25,561 nt of DNA from DATBGE01 sp036558125 (GTDB lineage: Bacteria > Gemmatimonadota > Gemmatimonadetes > Gemmatimonadales > GWC2-71-9), in the NCBI GenBank assembly GCA_036558125.1, contig DATBGE010000042.1:1-25561 (forward strand), written 5' to 3'. The position numbers and the translations under genes were made by a program. Every line of letters begins with the position of its first letter. Within the stretch, counting starts at the first letter, position 1. Positions 15,021 to 22,335 of this stretch are shown piece after piece. The notes beneath the pieces are model-generated. The model searched no databases. It was given only the letters and a program-made list of their open reading frames with translations, and had not been told where the DNA came from.

Positions 15021-16685
15021 TCACGCTACCGCCAGCGCTTTCTCCACCAACTCCCGCGCCTCCTCCACCATCCGTCCAAGGTGGCGCTCGTCCTTGAAGC
15101 TTTCCGCGTAAATCTTGTAGATGTCCTCGGTTCCCGAGGGCCGCACCGCAAACCAGCCGTGTCGAGTCGTGACTTTGAGCCCGTCGATCGGAGCGCCATT
15201 GCCCGGCGCGGCAGTGATGCGCGATTCGATCGGGTCGCCGGCGATGAACGCGGCACTCACCGAGCTCGCGGTGAGCTTCTTGAATGCCGCCTTCTGCGCA
15301 GGCGTGCAGGGGGTGTCGATCCGGGTATAGGCTGGCGCGCCATACATCGCGGTCAGCTCGCGATAGTGCTCGCCTGGGTCCTTCCCGGTGGTCGCGGTGA
15401 TCTCGGCGGCGAGAAGCCCCAGCAAGAGCCCGTCCTTGTCGGTGGTCCAGACCAGCCCCGATTTCTTCAGGAAGCTCGCCCCGGCGCTTTCTTCACCTCC
15501 GAAACAGCAGCTGCCGTCGTAGAGCCCCGGGGTAAACCATTTGAATCCGACCGGGACTTCGAAGAGTCGTCTGCCGACACCATTCACCACCCGGTCGACC
15601 AGAGCGCTGGTCACCACTGTCTTCCCCACCACGGCCTGACTTCCCCATCCCGTCCGGGAGCCGAGCAGGTAACGAATCGCGACGGCGAGATAGTGATTGG
15701 GATTGAGCAGCCCGGCGGAACGGGTCACGATCCCGTGGCGGTCCGCGTCCGGATCGGTGGCAAAGGCGACATCGAACCGATCCTTCAGCCGCACCAGGCC
15801 GGCCATGGCCCACGGGCTCGAACAGTCCATCCTGATCTTCCCGTCGTGATCCACGGTCATGAACTTGAACGTGGGATCGATCTGGGTATTGGTGACGGTC
15901 AGGTCGAGTCCGTACTGCTCGGCGATCGGTCCCCAGTATCCCAGTGACGATCCGCCGAGCGGGTCCACTCCGATCCGGATGCCGGCGGCACCGATCGCCT
16001 CGAGATCGATCGCGTTGGCAAGATCGGCGACGTAGGTCGCGACCAGATCGCCATGCCTGGTGGTCCGGGCCGACCGGGCCTTCTCGTACGGCACTCGTTT
16101 CACGCCGCGGTTTTCATCCCGGAGCAGCGCGTTCGCCCGTTCCTGAATCCACTTGGTGATCGTGGTATCCGCGGGGCCGCCGTTGGGAGAATTGTACTTG
16201 ATGCCGCCGTCGGCGGGCGGGTTGTGGGACGGGGTGATCACGATGCCGTCCGCGAGACGCACCGCCTCACTGCTGGTGTGCCCGCCGGCCCGGGAGGCGT
16301 TCCATGCCAGGATGGCGCGGGAAATCACCGGGGTGGGAGTGAACCCATCCCGCCGCTGGACCACTACTTCGACGTGGTTTGCGGCGAGAACCTCGAGCGC
16401 GGTGCGCTCGGTGGGAGTCGAAATCGCGTGAGTATCCTTGCCCAGAAAGAGCGGCCCGGCGATACCCCGTCCGGTGCGATAGTCACAAATCGCCTGGGTG
16501 ATGGCGAGGACGTGCGCTTCGGTGAACGTGCCCTCGAACGGAGATCCGCGGTGACCGCTGGTCCCGAAGCTGACCCGCTGGGCCGGATCTTCGGGATTGG
16601 GCTGGCGTTCGTAGTAGTCACGCTCCAACCGCGCTACGTCGATCAGCAGTTGCGGGGGAGCGGGCTGCCCAGCGAGTGGATGCAT
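15021..16685 (-). CDS. pgm: Phosphoglucomutase (alpha-D-glucose phosphate specific)
   Basis: 554 residues, close to the usual 546-550 of the bacterial Pgm group. It interconverts glucose 1-phosphate and glucose 6-phosphate in the cytoplasm. Motifs in order: RVSFGTSGHRGSPFEGTF near the start (substrate contact), the phosphoserine loop GIVITPSHNPPADGGIKYN with Ser153, the magnesium loop TDPDADRHGIV, the sugar-specificity motif FGGEESAGASF, and the C-terminal phosphate-binding RPSGTEDIYKIYAESF. All key residues are present. It converges with the aldolase/SDR gene and is divergent from the large sensor kinase. A GGA-type ribosome site lies just upstream of the ATG. It stands alone as a single-gene unit. 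Confidence 0.97.
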   Translation of the reverse strand: MHPLAGQPAPPQLLIDVARLERDYYERQPNPEDPAQRVSFGTSGHRGSPFEGTFTEAHVLAITQAICDYRTGRGIAGPLFLGKDTHAISTPTERTALEVLAANHVEVVVQRRDGFTPTPVISRAILAWNASRAGGHTSSEAVRLADGIVITPSHNPPADGGIKYNSPNGGPADTTITKWIQERANALLRDENRGVKRVPYEKARSARTTRHGDLVATYVADLANAIDLEAIGAAGIRIGVDPLGGSSLGYWGPIAEQYGLDLTVTNTQIDPTFKFMTVDHDGKIRMDCSSPWAMAGLVRLKDRFDVAFATDPDADRHGIVTRSAGLLNPNHYLAVAIRYLLGSRTGWGSQAVVGKTVVTSALVDRVVNGVGRRLFEVPVGFKWFTPGLYDGSCCFGGEESAGASFLKKSGLVWTTDKDGLLLGLLAAEITATTGKDPGEHYRELTAMYGAPAYTRIDTPCTPAQKAAFKKLTASSVSAAFIAGDPIESRITAAPGNGAPIDGLKVTTRHGWFAVRPSGTEDIYKIYAESFKDERHLGRMVEEARELVEKALAVA

Positions 16686-16723
16686 GGTTTCCGTAACCGA
16701 TTAGGGAACTGGCGCCATTGTGC

Positions 16724-16752
16724 TTGCGGCGCTCCCGACCTCATGATAACAT
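16724..16752 (+). promoter_or_regulatory. Predicted housekeeping-type promoter for the sensor-kinase leader
   Basis: TTGCGG at 16724-16729 and TAACAT at 16747-16752 are separated by 17 bases, the best spacing for a sigma-70-like promoter. The same boxes (TTGCGC, 17 bases, TAACAT) occur before the structured element at 20686. Transcription would start near 16759, ahead of the hairpin region. Predicted by eye only. Confidence 0.5.
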
Positions 16753-16790
16753 GCTCTTTCGGGACTCAGCCGGGTCGGTGGCCCAGAGAG

Positions 16791-16862
16791 CCGGGGTAAG
16801 GCACGAATGAGCTGTCCGCAACCGCGGAGAGTTTCGTTCGGGCCTTTTGTGTTTTACCCCGG
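16791..16862 (+). promoter_or_regulatory. Structured 5' leader of the sensor kinase (unclassified)
   Basis: Nested pairings: CCGGGGTAA (16791-16799) with TTACCCCGG (16854-16862); alternatively AAGGC (16798-16802) with GCCTT (16842-16846); ACGAA (16803-16807) with TTCGT (16833-16837); and TCCGC (16815-16819) with GCGGA (16824-16828). The outer stem and the AAGGC/GCCTT stem compete for two bases. The 3' side GCCTTTTGTGTTT looks like a terminator tail and is shared with the element at 20686-20786. The leader ends 21 bases before the kinase ATG, whose AGGGGG ribosome site lies between. It could be an attenuator or riboswitch-like switch. I do not recognise the family. Confidence 0.5.
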
Positions 16863-16883
16863 TGTCCGCAATCAGGGGGTTGA

Positions 16884-19859
16884 ATGGATGATGCTCTGAA
16901 GCCACTCTCTCACGGCTTCGATGCTGATGCCCTGGTGCCAGATAGTCGAGCCAGGTGGGCCGGGAGAGTAGCGGGGTGGCTGCTCGTCTTGCTTGGTACG
17001 ACGGGTGCCCTCGGGCTCCTCACCGGTCTGCAATTCCTCAAGCAACCAGTCACCGGGTTCTCTCCACTCTCGCTTGTCACCGGGCTGAGCCTTTGCGCCC
17101 TCGGCGCGGGCCTGGTAGCCCTGGTCAGCGGCAAGCGGACCGCTGGGGCGGTGGGGGCACTCGGCGCTCTGTTCGTCGCCGCGGTGGCACTCACTCAATA
17201 TCTCCTCGGCGTTGATCTCGGGATCAATCCCGTCGTCGGCGAAGGTACCCTCACGACCGGATTGAGCTCTTCCGTTCGGGTGTCGATCGCGAGCGCCATG
17301 CTGCTGGGACTGGCTGGAGCCGGTCTCCTCACTCTCGCGTCACCGATCTCGCCGCATCGAGGGAGACTCTTCGCCGGTGGGTTCGGTTGTGTCGTGGTGG
17401 CCTTCGCCCTCGGCATTCTGCTCACCACAGGCATCTGGAATCTCGAACAACAGGCAGGTCTCCTCGCCGGCTCCTCCCTTCAGACGCTGATCGGCTCGCT
17501 GATCGGAGGCTCCTGCCTCGTCTTCATCGCCTGGAGCGCCGATCCCACGGCCGCCCGCTCGGCGTACTGGCTGCCGGTATCGGTCGGAGCGGGGTGCCTC
17601 GTGACCGCGATCTTCCTCTGGCGCGCTCTGATCATTTACGAAGACGATCGCGTCCGCGGCCAGGCGACCATCGCAGCACGTACCGCGAGGAGGGAGATCT
17701 ACAGCCAGGTGCAGACCGGCACCCGTCTGCTGGGCCGCATTTCACGGTTCAGCTCGCCCCCCAGGCCCCAGTCGCCCAACTGGTCGAGCAGCATGGTGGC
17801 GATCACTCGGGATATCGACGGGCTCCTCGCCATTGCTTGGACCGATTCGGCCGCGAGGGTCACCTACGTAGCCCCGCCGACAGCGGATGCCGACACCTTG
17901 CGCTCCCAACTGCAGCGGGGACTCGAAGCAGCACTCGAGGGAACCCCGCCGGCATCGTGGCATTCAGCGACGATGTATTTCGGCGTCGGAACGGAAGGCC
18001 AAACGTTCGCCGCCGCCGTCCCTATCTGCGCGCCCCAGGGGTGCAGCGGCTATGTGCTGGGCGTGTTCGACGCGGCTGGTCTGCTGGAGCCGGTGCTGGA
18101 CAATCCCGGTGAGGGATACGCCTTCACCATCCTGAACTCGAGGGGCGCCAGCCTTCTCACCTCGAGAGAACCACCCGCCGGGTCCCGAAATCTCATGGAC
18201 CAGTCCTCATTCAAGCTGGGCGATCTGAACTGGTCTCTTCAGGTCGGCGCCACGAGAGAGACACTGCAGCGGCTTCGTTCGAAGCTTCCCGATCTGCTGC
18301 TGCTCGCGGGCCTGCTGGTGACCTCCCTTCTTCCGCTCACCGTACGGTTGGCGCAAATGACCTGGTCGCGCGCGCGGCTGGTGGAACGAGTTCGCCTCAA
18401 TCTCGCGCTGGAAACGGCGACCGACGGGATCTGGGAGTGGGATGTGCCGAGCGGTGCGGCGATCAGGAGCGCCACGCTCTGGCGTCATCTGGGGTACGGT
18501 GCCACGGAGTTCCCGGCCAAGGTTGAAAGCTGGCTGGCGCTCATCAACCCAGAGGATCGCGGCGCGGTGCAGTCGGCGATTGCCGCACACCTCGCGGGGA
18601 AGACCGAAAGCTTCGAGGCGGAATACCGGATCCGGGATCACCTTGGCGGCTGGCATTGGGTGATCGATCGCGGCAGAGTCGTCGAGCGGGCGCCCAGCGG
18701 AGTACCGCTCCGCGTGTTGGGCATCAGCGCCGACGTCACCGAGCGAAAAAGGACCGACGAGGCACTGGAGGCCAGTGAGCGGAGATTCAGAGCCTGCTTC
18801 GACAGCGCTTACCAGCTGCAGAAGCTGCTCGACCTCGAAGGGCGGGTGCTGGAGGCGAATCGCACCGCGTTGGACTTCTCCCGCACTACAATCGAGCAGT
18901 TGCGAGGGGTGCCGCTCTGGGACACGGCGATCTGGCTCGGGAGTCCAGCCAGCCGCGATGCCTTGCGAGCCGCATTCGCCGAGGCTCGCAACGGCAAGAC
19001 AGTCAGGAAGGAACTGGAACTGGACGTCGGCGAGGGCTACCACGCGATCATCGATTTCTCGCTGACGCCCATCAAGGACAACGAGGGAAAGGTGGTACAG
19101 CTCCTGGCCGAGGGGAGGGATGTCACCGCCAGTAAGCAAGCCGAAGACCAGCTGCGGGAAGTCGAGTCGCTCTCGACCATGGGCCGGCTCGCGGCGCGCG
19201 TCGCCCACGAGATCAACAATCCGCTCGCCGGCATCCAGAATTCCTTCCTGCTCATCAAGGACGCGGTTCCCGAGGATCACCCACATCACAGCTACGTCGG
19301 CGCCATCGAACGGGAGATCAGCCGGATCGCTGGTGTGACTCGCCAGCTCTACGAGACGTATCGTCCTGACACCGATGGCGCTCGGGAGACATCGATACCC
19401 AACGTGGTTGGCGACGCAGTGGCGCTTCTTGGGCAGGTCAACCGCGACTCCAAAGTGACAATCAAGGTGGACTTGCAACGGGCCCCCCAGGTCGTACAGC
19501 TTCCCGATGCCCTGCTTCGCCAGGCGCTGTACAACCTGGTGCAGAACGCGGTTGAGGCATCTCCAAAGGGGGGAACGGTTTGGGTCACCGCGGCGGGAGA
19601 GGATGGCACCTTCGAGTTGCGGGTCAAAGACAACGGGCCGGGCATCCCGCAGGAAATCCGGGAGCGGATCTTCGAGCCGTTCTTTACAACCAAACCATCG
19701 AGTACCCGCACCGGCGGCATGGGACTCGGTCTCTCCCTGGTCCGCCGCTCGGTCCACGCACTGGGCGGTCAGGTAGAAATTCTTGACGTTCCCGGAGGCG
19801 GCACGGAGTTCGTCGTGCGGTTGCCACTCGGGACCCGACATGCAGGAGCAATCTCATGA
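16884..19859 (+). CDS. Large membrane sensor histidine kinase with CHASE-like and two PAS domains
   Basis: 991 residues. Seven hydrophobic helices fill about residues 25-250. An extracytoplasmic region of roughly 210 residues follows (about 255-465), CHASE-like in place and size (starting EDDRVRGQATIAARTARREIYSQ), and an eighth helix (about 468-490, LLLLAGLLVTSLLPLTV). The cytoplasmic part has a PAS domain at about 505-625 (ETATDGIWEWDVPSG; ISADVTERKR), a second PAS at about 630-755, then the H-box RVAHEINNPLAG with His775, the N-box NLVQNAVEAS, the G1 box DNGPGIPQEIRERIFEPFFTTKP and the G2 box GGMGLGLSLVRRSV. It is not a hybrid: no receiver domain. AGGGGG five bases before the ATG sets the start. 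Its stop overlaps the response regulator gene, so they form a pair. The signal is unknown. Confidence 0.93.
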   Translation: MDDALKPLSHGFDADALVPDSRARWAGRVAGWLLVLLGTTGALGLLTGLQFLKQPVTGFSPLSLVTGLSLCALGAGLVALVSGKRTAGAVGALGALFVAAVALTQYLLGVDLGINPVVGEGTLTTGLSSSVRVSIASAMLLGLAGAGLLTLASPISPHRGRLFAGGFGCVVVAFALGILLTTGIWNLEQQAGLLAGSSLQTLIGSLIGGSCLVFIAWSADPTAARSAYWLPVSVGAGCLVTAIFLWRALIIYEDDRVRGQATIAARTARREIYSQVQTGTRLLGRISRFSSPPRPQSPNWSSSMVAITRDIDGLLAIAWTDSAARVTYVAPPTADADTLRSQLQRGLEAALEGTPPASWHSATMYFGVGTEGQTFAAAVPICAPQGCSGYVLGVFDAAGLLEPVLDNPGEGYAFTILNSRGASLLTSREPPAGSRNLMDQSSFKLGDLNWSLQVGATRETLQRLRSKLPDLLLLAGLLVTSLLPLTVRLAQMTWSRARLVERVRLNLALETATDGIWEWDVPSGAAIRSATLWRHLGYGATEFPAKVESWLALINPEDRGAVQSAIAAHLAGKTESFEAEYRIRDHLGGWHWVIDRGRVVERAPSGVPLRVLGISADVTERKRTDEALEASERRFRACFDSAYQLQKLLDLEGRVLEANRTALDFSRTTIEQLRGVPLWDTAIWLGSPASRDALRAAFAEARNGKTVRKELELDVGEGYHAIIDFSLTPIKDNEGKVVQLLAEGRDVTASKQAEDQLREVESLSTMGRLAARVAHEINNPLAGIQNSFLLIKDAVPEDHPHHSYVGAIEREISRIAGVTRQLYETYRPDTDGARETSIPNVVGDAVALLGQVNRDSKVTIKVDLQRAPQVVQLPDALLRQALYNLVQNAVEASPKGGTVWVTAAGEDGTFELRVKDNGPGIPQEIRERIFEPFFTTKPSSTRTGGMGLGLSLVRRSVHALGGQVEILDVPGGGTEFVVRLPLGTRHAGAIS

Positions 19860-20587
19860 CGATGCGCGGCAGGATCCTCCTTGCCGACGATGAAGAGACG
19901 TTCCTCAGTTCTACTGCGGATCTCCTTCGAAAAGAGGGCTTCGAGTGCGATACGGTCCAGGATGGCGCGAGCGCCCTGGCCCGGGCCTCGGAGCAGAGCT
20001 ACGACCTCCTGGTCACCGACCTGGAGATGCCCGGGAACGCGGATCTTTCTCTGATTCGTCAGATCACGGCGACCAGAGGCGGCCTGCCTGTGATGGTTAT
20101 TACCGGAGTGCCCTCGCTCCGCTCGGCCATGGCCTGTGTGGAGCTGCCGGTCGCCGCGTATCTGGTCAAGCCGGTGGTGTTTTCCGATCTCCTGCCGCGG
20201 ATTCAGACCGCGGTAACGAGGTTCCGTTCCTATCAGGCAATGCAAAGCGCCGAACAGCGGCTGCAGGAATGGCGAAAAGAGCTGAAGACCCTGTCTGGCT
20301 CGGAGAGCAACTCGACCTCGCCGACTGCGGGGATCGATGTGTTTCTCTCGCTGACCCTGCGGAACGTGATGGGATCGCTGACTGACCTCGAGCAGCTGGG
20401 ACGCGCGTTGTCGGGGCAGCCGGTGGGACAGCACCCCTGCCAGTTGTTGAATTGTCCTCGCGGGGCCCAGCTCCAGGAGGCCGTCCGGGAGACGATTCGG
20501 GTGTTGGAGGAGACCAAGAACGCCTTTAAGTCCAAAGCCCTGGGGGAGTTGCGCCAGAGGCTGGAACTACTGCTGGAGCACAATTGA
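19856..20587 (+). CDS. Response regulator with receiver domain and no recognised DNA-binding domain
   Basis: 243 residues; the start overlaps the kinase stop by four bases (ATGA). The receiver domain spans about 5-125: acidic D11-D12, phospho-acceptor Asp55 in VTDLEMPG, Thr in VMVITGVPSL and Lys in AYLVKPV. The remaining about 115 residues hold a helical stretch (SYQAMQSAEQRLQEWRKELKTL), a polar linker and a C-terminal helix (FKSKALGELRQRLELLLEHN). No helix-turn-helix, GGDEF, EAL or HD-GYP motif is visible, so it may act by protein contact or as a phosphate sink. Asn-Cys-Pro near residue 200 (LLNCPRGAQL) is a small conserved-looking patch of unknown meaning. Its partner is the upstream kinase. 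Confidence 0.88.
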   Translation: MTMRGRILLADDEETFLSSTADLLRKEGFECDTVQDGASALARASEQSYDLLVTDLEMPGNADLSLIRQITATRGGLPVMVITGVPSLRSAMACVELPVAAYLVKPVVFSDLLPRIQTAVTRFRSYQAMQSAEQRLQEWRKELKTLSGSESNSTSPTAGIDVFLSLTLRNVMGSLTDLEQLGRALSGQPVGQHPCQLLNCPRGAQLQEAVRETIRVLEETKNAFKSKALGELRQRLELLLEHN

Positions 20588-20638
20588 GGTCTAGATCAGG
20601 GTGCCCAAGGTCGTATATCCACTTGTGACAATGCTCAC

Positions 20639-20667
20639 TTGCGCGATTAGAAACTTTCTCTTAACAT
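20639..20667 (+). promoter_or_regulatory. Predicted promoter before the first structured element
   Basis: TTGCGC at 20639-20644 and TAACAT at 20662-20667, 17 bases apart, directed at a start near 20674, twelve bases before the first stem of the element at 20686. The boxes match those at 16724-16752 in all but one position. The response regulator stop is only 51 bases upstream. Confidence 0.5.
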
Positions 20668-20685
20668 AGCCCCGCAGCCAAAATC

Positions 20686-20786
20686 GGCGGGACTTGGATC
20701 CCGCCACCTTGTCGGATGAGGCCCCGGCCTCATCAGTCGAAGGCGCGAACGATCCTCCTCGAGAGGTCGCCGCGCCTTTTGTGTTT
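20686..20786 (+). ncRNA. Structured RNA element, copy A (three stems, terminator-like end)
   Basis: P1: GGCGGGA (20686-20692) with TCCCGCC (20699-20705). Linker ACCTTGTCG (20706-20714). P2: GATGAGGC (20715-20722) with GCCTCATC (20727-20734). P3: GAAGGCGCG (20739-20747) with CGCGCCTTT (20771-20779), then TTTTGTGTTT to 20786. The linker, P3 and spacing recur at 22191-22286, where P1 and P2 have other sequences but still pair. With its own promoter and a T-rich tail it could be a free small RNA of about 110 bases or a leader of the csbD-like gene. No known family recognised. It lies in the 419-base gap 20588-21006, whose other contents are copy C and the promoter. Confidence 0.55.
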
Positions 20787-20811
20787 CTGGCTGCTGCAGT
20801 CATAGATCGTA

Positions 20812-20959
20812 TTACCGGTCACCACGCTCGGCCGGGCCTGACCCCGGCCGAGTGCGGTAACCACCAGCGGAAGCCTTGTCGAGCGGAGCGAAAAGGGCTT
20901 TGCGAGTCGAAGGCGCGGGATGACCGCTCTCCAGAGGAGATGCGCGAATCCGCGCCTTC
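20812..20959 (+). ncRNA. Structured RNA element, copy C, before the CsbD-like gene
   Basis: TTACCG (20812-20817) pairs with CGGTAA (20855-20860) around a perfect hairpin CTCGGCCGGG (20827-20836)/CCCGGCCGAG (20843-20852). The shared linker CCTTGTCG is at 20874-20881, then a weakly paired P2 region, then GAAGGCGCGG (20909-20918) with CCGCGCCTTC (20950-20959), ten perfect pairs. The last stem ends 47 bases before the ATG at 21007. Compared with copies A and B, the region between linker and P3 is less regular, so this copy may be degenerate or folded differently. Confidence 0.45.
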
Positions 20960-21006
20960 GTTCGTTTTGTACCTTCGAGATATGGGCGGCAAGGACTTGG
21001 GATCGG

Positions 21007-21216
21007 ATGAATCTGGACACGGTTGAAGGACAGTGGACGCGCTTGAGAGGAAAGGTCCTGGAGCGATGGGGTCGGCTGACCGCGGACGAAGTATCGATCG
21101 TCGCTGGCCGGAGGGATCAGCTCATCGGCATGCTGCAGCGGCGCTACGGGTTGGCCCGGGCGGAGCTGGAGCGCCAGGTGGAGGATTTCGAACGAAGGGT
21201 GCTGGCTGGCCGTTGA
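21007..21216 (+). CDS. CsbD-family stress protein
   Basis: 69 residues. The sequence MNLDTVEGQWTRLRGKVLERWG, then LTADEVSIVAGRRDQLIGMLQRRYG and ERQVEDFERRVL, follows the CsbD pattern nearly end to end: W-x2-LRGKV-x3-WG, LT-x-D-x4-AG-x-RDQL-x-G-x2-QRRYG. CsbD-like proteins are small, soluble, abundant in stationary phase or general stress, and without known enzymatic activity. The start is the first ATG after the structured element and gives the family length; an open frame continues upstream through the RNA element and is rejected. The two following genes also belong to stress-associated families, supporting co-regulation. Confidence 0.9.
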   Translation: MNLDTVEGQWTRLRGKVLERWGRLTADEVSIVAGRRDQLIGMLQRRYGLARAELERQVEDFERRVLAGR

Positions 21217-21242
21217 GACCCCGGACTGCGAGAGGAGGGACC

Positions 21243-21458
21243 GTGCTGCGTTGGGCGATGGGCCTGCTCGTGGTCGCGCTGGTAGCGACGATGTTCGGCG
21301 CGGGGGGAATTCTCTTCGCGACCGAAGCCATACGAACGCTGTTCTACGTCTTTGTAGTGGTCCTGCTGGCGACCATTCTGCCAGTGCTGGTGTTAGATCG
21401 CCGAAACGTGGAAGAATTCCGCAGAGACCGTCGCGCGAAGGTCGCGAGCCGCGCCTGA
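21243..21458 (+). CDS. DUF1328-family small membrane protein
   Basis: 71 residues from a GTG start with a strong AGAGGAGGGA ribosome site just upstream. Two membrane helices, LRWAMGLLVVALVATMFGAGGI and LFYVFVVVLLATILPVLVL, are followed by a basic tail (DRRNVEEFRRDRRAKVASR). The opening LRWA and the FG-x-GGI turn are typical of DUF1328 proteins (about 55-65 residues), found next to csbD and other stress genes in many proteobacteria and relatives. The basic tail is longer than usual. Molecular role unknown. The gene sits 26 bases after the CsbD-like gene and 37 before the DUF892 gene, so all three are probably one transcript. Confidence 0.85.
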   Translation: MLRWAMGLLVVALVATMFGAGGILFATEAIRTLFYVFVVVLLATILPVLVLDRRNVEEFRRDRRAKVASRA

Positions 21459-21495
21459 CGCGGTGGCGTGCTCTGGGATCTCATAGGAGAGAGAA

Positions 21496-22020
21496 ATGCC
21501 GCTCGTTTCGATGAAGGACCTGCTCCTGTTCGCCTTGAAGGATCTGCATAGCGCGGAGACACAGCTGGTGCGGGCGCTGCCCGCCATGATTAAGGGCTCG
21601 GGCGCTCCGAGCCTGCGGCGCGGGCTCAATCATCATCTTCGGCGGACCGAGGAGCACGTGGACCGGTTGCAGGTCATTTGTGAAGCCCTCGAAACCTTCC
21701 CCGGCGGACAGCGGTGCCGCGGCATGGAAGGGATGATCGAGGAGGTGCGTACCGTCCTTCGCTCCATCGGAACCCAAAGCGTGGTCGATGCCGCCATCAT
21801 CGCCGTTGCCCTGCGCGTCTCCCATTACGAGATCGCCGCGTATCGATGCGCCGGGACCTACGCCACCATGCTCGGACTGGACGACATCTCCGATCTGCTC
21901 TCGATGAGTCTCCAGGAAGAGGAAGCGATGGAGACCGAGCTCACAGATATCGCGAATGAAGAAGTGAATGATCGGGCCCTTGTAGGAATAACAGAAGCGG
22001 AACACTTGAGCCCGCTCTGA
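21496..22020 (+). CDS. DUF892 (YciE/YciF-type) ferritin-like protein
   Basis: 174 residues, a normal length for this four-helix ferritin-like family. It starts with LKDLLLFALKDLHSAETQLVRALPAMIKG, the characteristic first helix with the Glu of SAETQL. HHLRRTEEHVDRLQVICEAL supplies the second helix with Glu and His of a probable di-iron site. The third and fourth helices (DAAIIAVALRVSHYEIAAYRCAGTYA; LLSMSLQEEEAMETELTDIAN) each contribute Glu/His. GGAGAGAG precedes the ATG. YciE/YciF-type proteins are induced by osmotic, salt or bile stress, and their enzymatic role is not settled. Third gene of the stress cluster; a hairpin 50 bases downstream may end the transcript. Confidence 0.92.
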   Translation: MPLVSMKDLLLFALKDLHSAETQLVRALPAMIKGSGAPSLRRGLNHHLRRTEEHVDRLQVICEALETFPGGQRCRGMEGMIEEVRTVLRSIGTQSVVDAAIIAVALRVSHYEIAAYRCAGTYATMLGLDDISDLLSMSLQEEEAMETELTDIANEEVNDRALVGITEAEHLSPL

Positions 22021-22070
22021 CCCAAGACTTTCCGGACCCCGCAGGACGCCTGCCAACATCGAAGGGAATC

Positions 22071-22093
22071 GGCACCGAAACCGGTGCCGGTTT
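22071..22093 (+). terminator. Hairpin after the stress cluster
   Basis: GGCACCG (22071-22077) pairs perfectly with CGGTGCC (22082-22088) across a four-base loop, followed by GGTTT. The T-run is short, so termination is plausible but not certain. The rest of 22021-22190 has no gene or repeat that I can support. Confidence 0.45.
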
Positions 22094-22190
22094 CCCTCCC
22101 ACCTCGACCGGTGACAATGAGCAGGAAGGGTGTGACAGTTACCACATACGGTCGAGGAAGATGGTGATAGGTTGAGTTTACGGATCGATA

Positions 22191-22286
22191 GGACGGGCTG
22201 ACGGTTTTCCGTCCACCTTGTCGGATGGGGTTGAGCCCCATCAGAGGAAGGCGCGCTCGAGCGGAGTTCACGCTCGTCGCGCCTTC
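22191..22286 (+). ncRNA. Structured RNA element, copy B, before the beta-barrel gene
   Basis: P1: GGACGG (22191-22196) with CCGTCC (22209-22214), or a tighter GACGG-TTTT-CCGTC. Linker ACCTTGTCG (22215-22223), identical to copy A. P2: GATGGGG (22224-22230) with CCCCATC (22236-22242). P3: GAAGGCGCG (22247-22255) with CGCGCCTTC (22278-22286), extended inside by CGAGCG/CGCTCG (22258-22263, 22271-22276). P3 ends 49 bases before the ATG at 22336. Stems P1 and P2 differ from copy A with compensating changes, which is evidence for a folded RNA. No T-run follows P3, so it looks like a leader rather than a terminated small RNA. Confidence 0.55.
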
Positions 22287-22335
22287 ACTGTTTACGGTCT
22301 CGGCGCACTCGGGATATCGCGCCTGGGAGGATTGC

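Noticed and set aside
15081..16799. Long plus-strand open frames opposite phosphoglucomutase
   Set aside because: All phosphoglucomutase motifs are intact on the minus strand; the plus frames are Arg/Gly/Pro-rich shadows.
18207..19841. 544-residue open frame antisense to the sensor kinase
   Set aside because: Composition typical of a GC-rich shadow frame; the plus strand has continuous kinase domains.
22111..22119. GTGACAATG shared with 20625-20633 as an operator upstream of RNA copies A and B
   Set aside because: A single 9-base match at different distances from the elements; could be chance.
22225..22335. Upstream extension of the beta-barrel gene
   Set aside because: It runs through RNA element B and places the signal peptide internally; the ATG at 22336 has a GGGAGG site.
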